DNA of 6,829 nucleotides from Pseudomonadota bacterium (GTDB lineage Bacteria; Pseudomonadota; Gammaproteobacteria; Burkholderiales; Burkholderiaceae_B), in contig JAEZGR010000369.1 in NCBI GenBank assembly GCA_023437255.1, forward strand, positions 1 through 6,829, in the 5' to 3' direction. The position numbers and the translations under genes are program-made. Under the pieces are notes generated by a model. The model was not told the origin of the DNA. It did no database searches and saw only the letters and a program-made list of their open reading frames with translations. Shown here piece by piece: positions 6,373 through 6,829 of this stretch (its first letter is position 1; the number at the start of each line of letters is the position of its first letter).

Positions 6373-6403
6373 TTGACCTTCCCACCGTGGGAAGGATTAA
6401 GCT
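6373..6403 (+). promoter_or_regulatory. CueR-type (MerR family) copper-responsive promoter and operator
   Basis: The -35 TTGACC (6373-6378) and -10 TAAGCT (6398-6403) are 19 bp apart, the over-long spacing typical of promoters activated by MerR-family proteins, which untwist the DNA. Within it lies a perfect palindrome, CCTTCCCAC-C-GTGGGAAGG (6377-6395; 9 bp arms, 1-bp centre), which agrees with the ACCTTCC-N-GGAAGG form known for CueR sites upstream of copA genes. Transcription would begin near 6410, about 27 nt before the copA ATG. The regulator gene itself is not in the window. The sequence features are seen directly; CueR as the regulator rests on family knowledge and the downstream gene. 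Confidence 0.88.
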
Positions 6404-6436
6404 TGAGTCGTTGAATCGAACATCGGACACTCAGGC

Positions 6437-6829
6437 ATGAATACTCGCAACCATGGTTCCCGGCACGCCGCTACCATCACGCTTCCAATCGAGGGCATGA
6501 CCTGTGCGTCATGCGTTGGCCGCGTCGAGAAAGCGTTGTCCAAGGTGCAAGGGGTGGCTTCCGTATCGGTCAACCTCGCTACAGAACGCGCGGTGGTTGA
6601 GCCTGCAGGCGACATCGATCGCATGGCCCTCGTGCGCGCTATTGAAAATGCCGGATTCGACGTGCCTGCGGGCACTATCGAACTTGAAATCGACGGCATG
6701 ACCTGCGCGTCTTGCGTCGGCAGGGTCGAGAAGGCGCTCAGCGCCGTTCCCGGCGTCAGCGAGGCGGCGGTCAACCTGGCCAGCGAGCGGGCCGTGGTGC
6801 GTGGGGTGGCGGATGCCGCCACATTGCTC
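6437..6829 (+). CDS. copA: CopA-type copper-exporting P1B ATPase, N-terminal part (3' end outside window)
   Basis: The first 131 codons of a gene that runs off the window. It encodes two tandem heavy-metal-associated (HMA) domains, each with the copper-binding GMTCASC loop: Cys23/Cys26 in about residues 13-77, and Cys90/Cys93 from about residue 80. This is the usual N-terminus of Cu(I)-exporting P1B-type ATPases, inner-membrane pumps that move copper from cytoplasm to periplasm using ATP. The ATPase core (CPC, DKTGT, HP motifs) would lie downstream and is not seen, so an HMA-containing pump for another metal is not formally excluded; the CueR-type promoter argues for copper. The two HMA units are strikingly alike. 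The ATG at 6437 is the first after an in-frame stop at 6404-6406. The Shine-Dalgarno is weak. The short N-terminus before HMA1 ([10 protein letters not shown]) has two His but no His-rich tail. Two metal domains is common in proteobacterial CopA. Confidence 0.93.
   Translation, partial: MNTRNHGSRHAATITLPIEGMTCASCVGRVEKALSKVQGVASVSVNLATERAVVEPAGDIDRMALVRAIENAGFDVPAGTIELEIDGMTCASCVGRVEKALSAVPGVSEAAVNLASERAVVRGVADAATLL
6491..6799 (+). repeat. Tandem HMA-domain repeat inside copA
   Basis: Two in-frame units 201 bp apart (6491-6598 and 6692-6799) encode near-identical protein segments. Both contain [16 protein letters not shown], then a GV turn, then VNLA-ER-AVV. The DNA has diverged mainly at third positions, so this is an old or selected duplication, not a recent copy. 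It marks the first two metal-binding domains of the pump. Confidence 0.85.

Noticed and set aside
6397..6822. A 141-codon minus-strand open frame at the right end
   Set aside because: It is antisense to the HMA domains of copA; its internal repetition simply mirrors the tandem HMA units.

Overview
The window looks like an ordinary chromosomal stretch of a GC-rich Gram-negative bacterium, most likely a betaproteobacterium of the Burkholderiales, with Alcaligenaceae (Bordetella/Achromobacter relatives) as my best guess. The guess rests on the GC-rich third positions, the complete tripartite tricarboxylate transporter with a Bug-type binding protein, and the VanB-type reductase next to a LysR regulator. 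The taxon is inference; no rRNA or other marker gene is present. I saw no tRNA, CRISPR array, insertion sequence or phage gene, and no gene-free stretch reaches 300 bases.

Layout, left to right. (1) 1-440, plus strand: the C-terminal part of a flavoprotein aromatic-ring monooxygenase. (2) 441-1352, minus strand: a LysR-type regulator whose stop codon abuts the monooxygenase stop with no base between. (3) 1432-2412, plus strand: a VanB/phthalate-dioxygenase-reductase-type protein (FMN-NAD-[2Fe-2S]), divergent from lysR across 79 bp. (4) 2425-5364, minus strand: a compact tctC-tctB-tctA operon for a three-component secondary uptake system for a carboxylate-type solute. (5) 5523-6317, minus strand: an alpha/beta hydrolase with an intact Ser-Asp-His triad. 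(6) 6437-6829, plus strand: the start of a CopA-type copper-exporting P-type ATPase with two N-terminal heavy-metal-binding domains, open at the window end and preceded by a textbook CueR-type promoter.

Blocks 1-4, perhaps with block 5, read as part of an aromatic or organic-acid catabolic locus: uptake (TctCBA), ring or side-chain oxidation (monooxygenase, reductase), possibly hydrolysis, and a LysR regulator. The substrate cannot be read from the sequence. The oxygenase partner of the reductase is not in the window. The copper gene is a separate, metal-responsive unit that happens to be divergent from the hydrolase.

I found no clearly novel system. The most interesting signals are regulatory: a perfect 8-bp hairpin that buries the Shine-Dalgarno of tctC, with a second upstream anti-Shine-Dalgarno copy; a perfect 19-bp palindrome at the copper promoter with the 19-bp -35/-10 spacing of MerR-family control; and a hydrolase promoter placed so that its transcript would be nearly leaderless.
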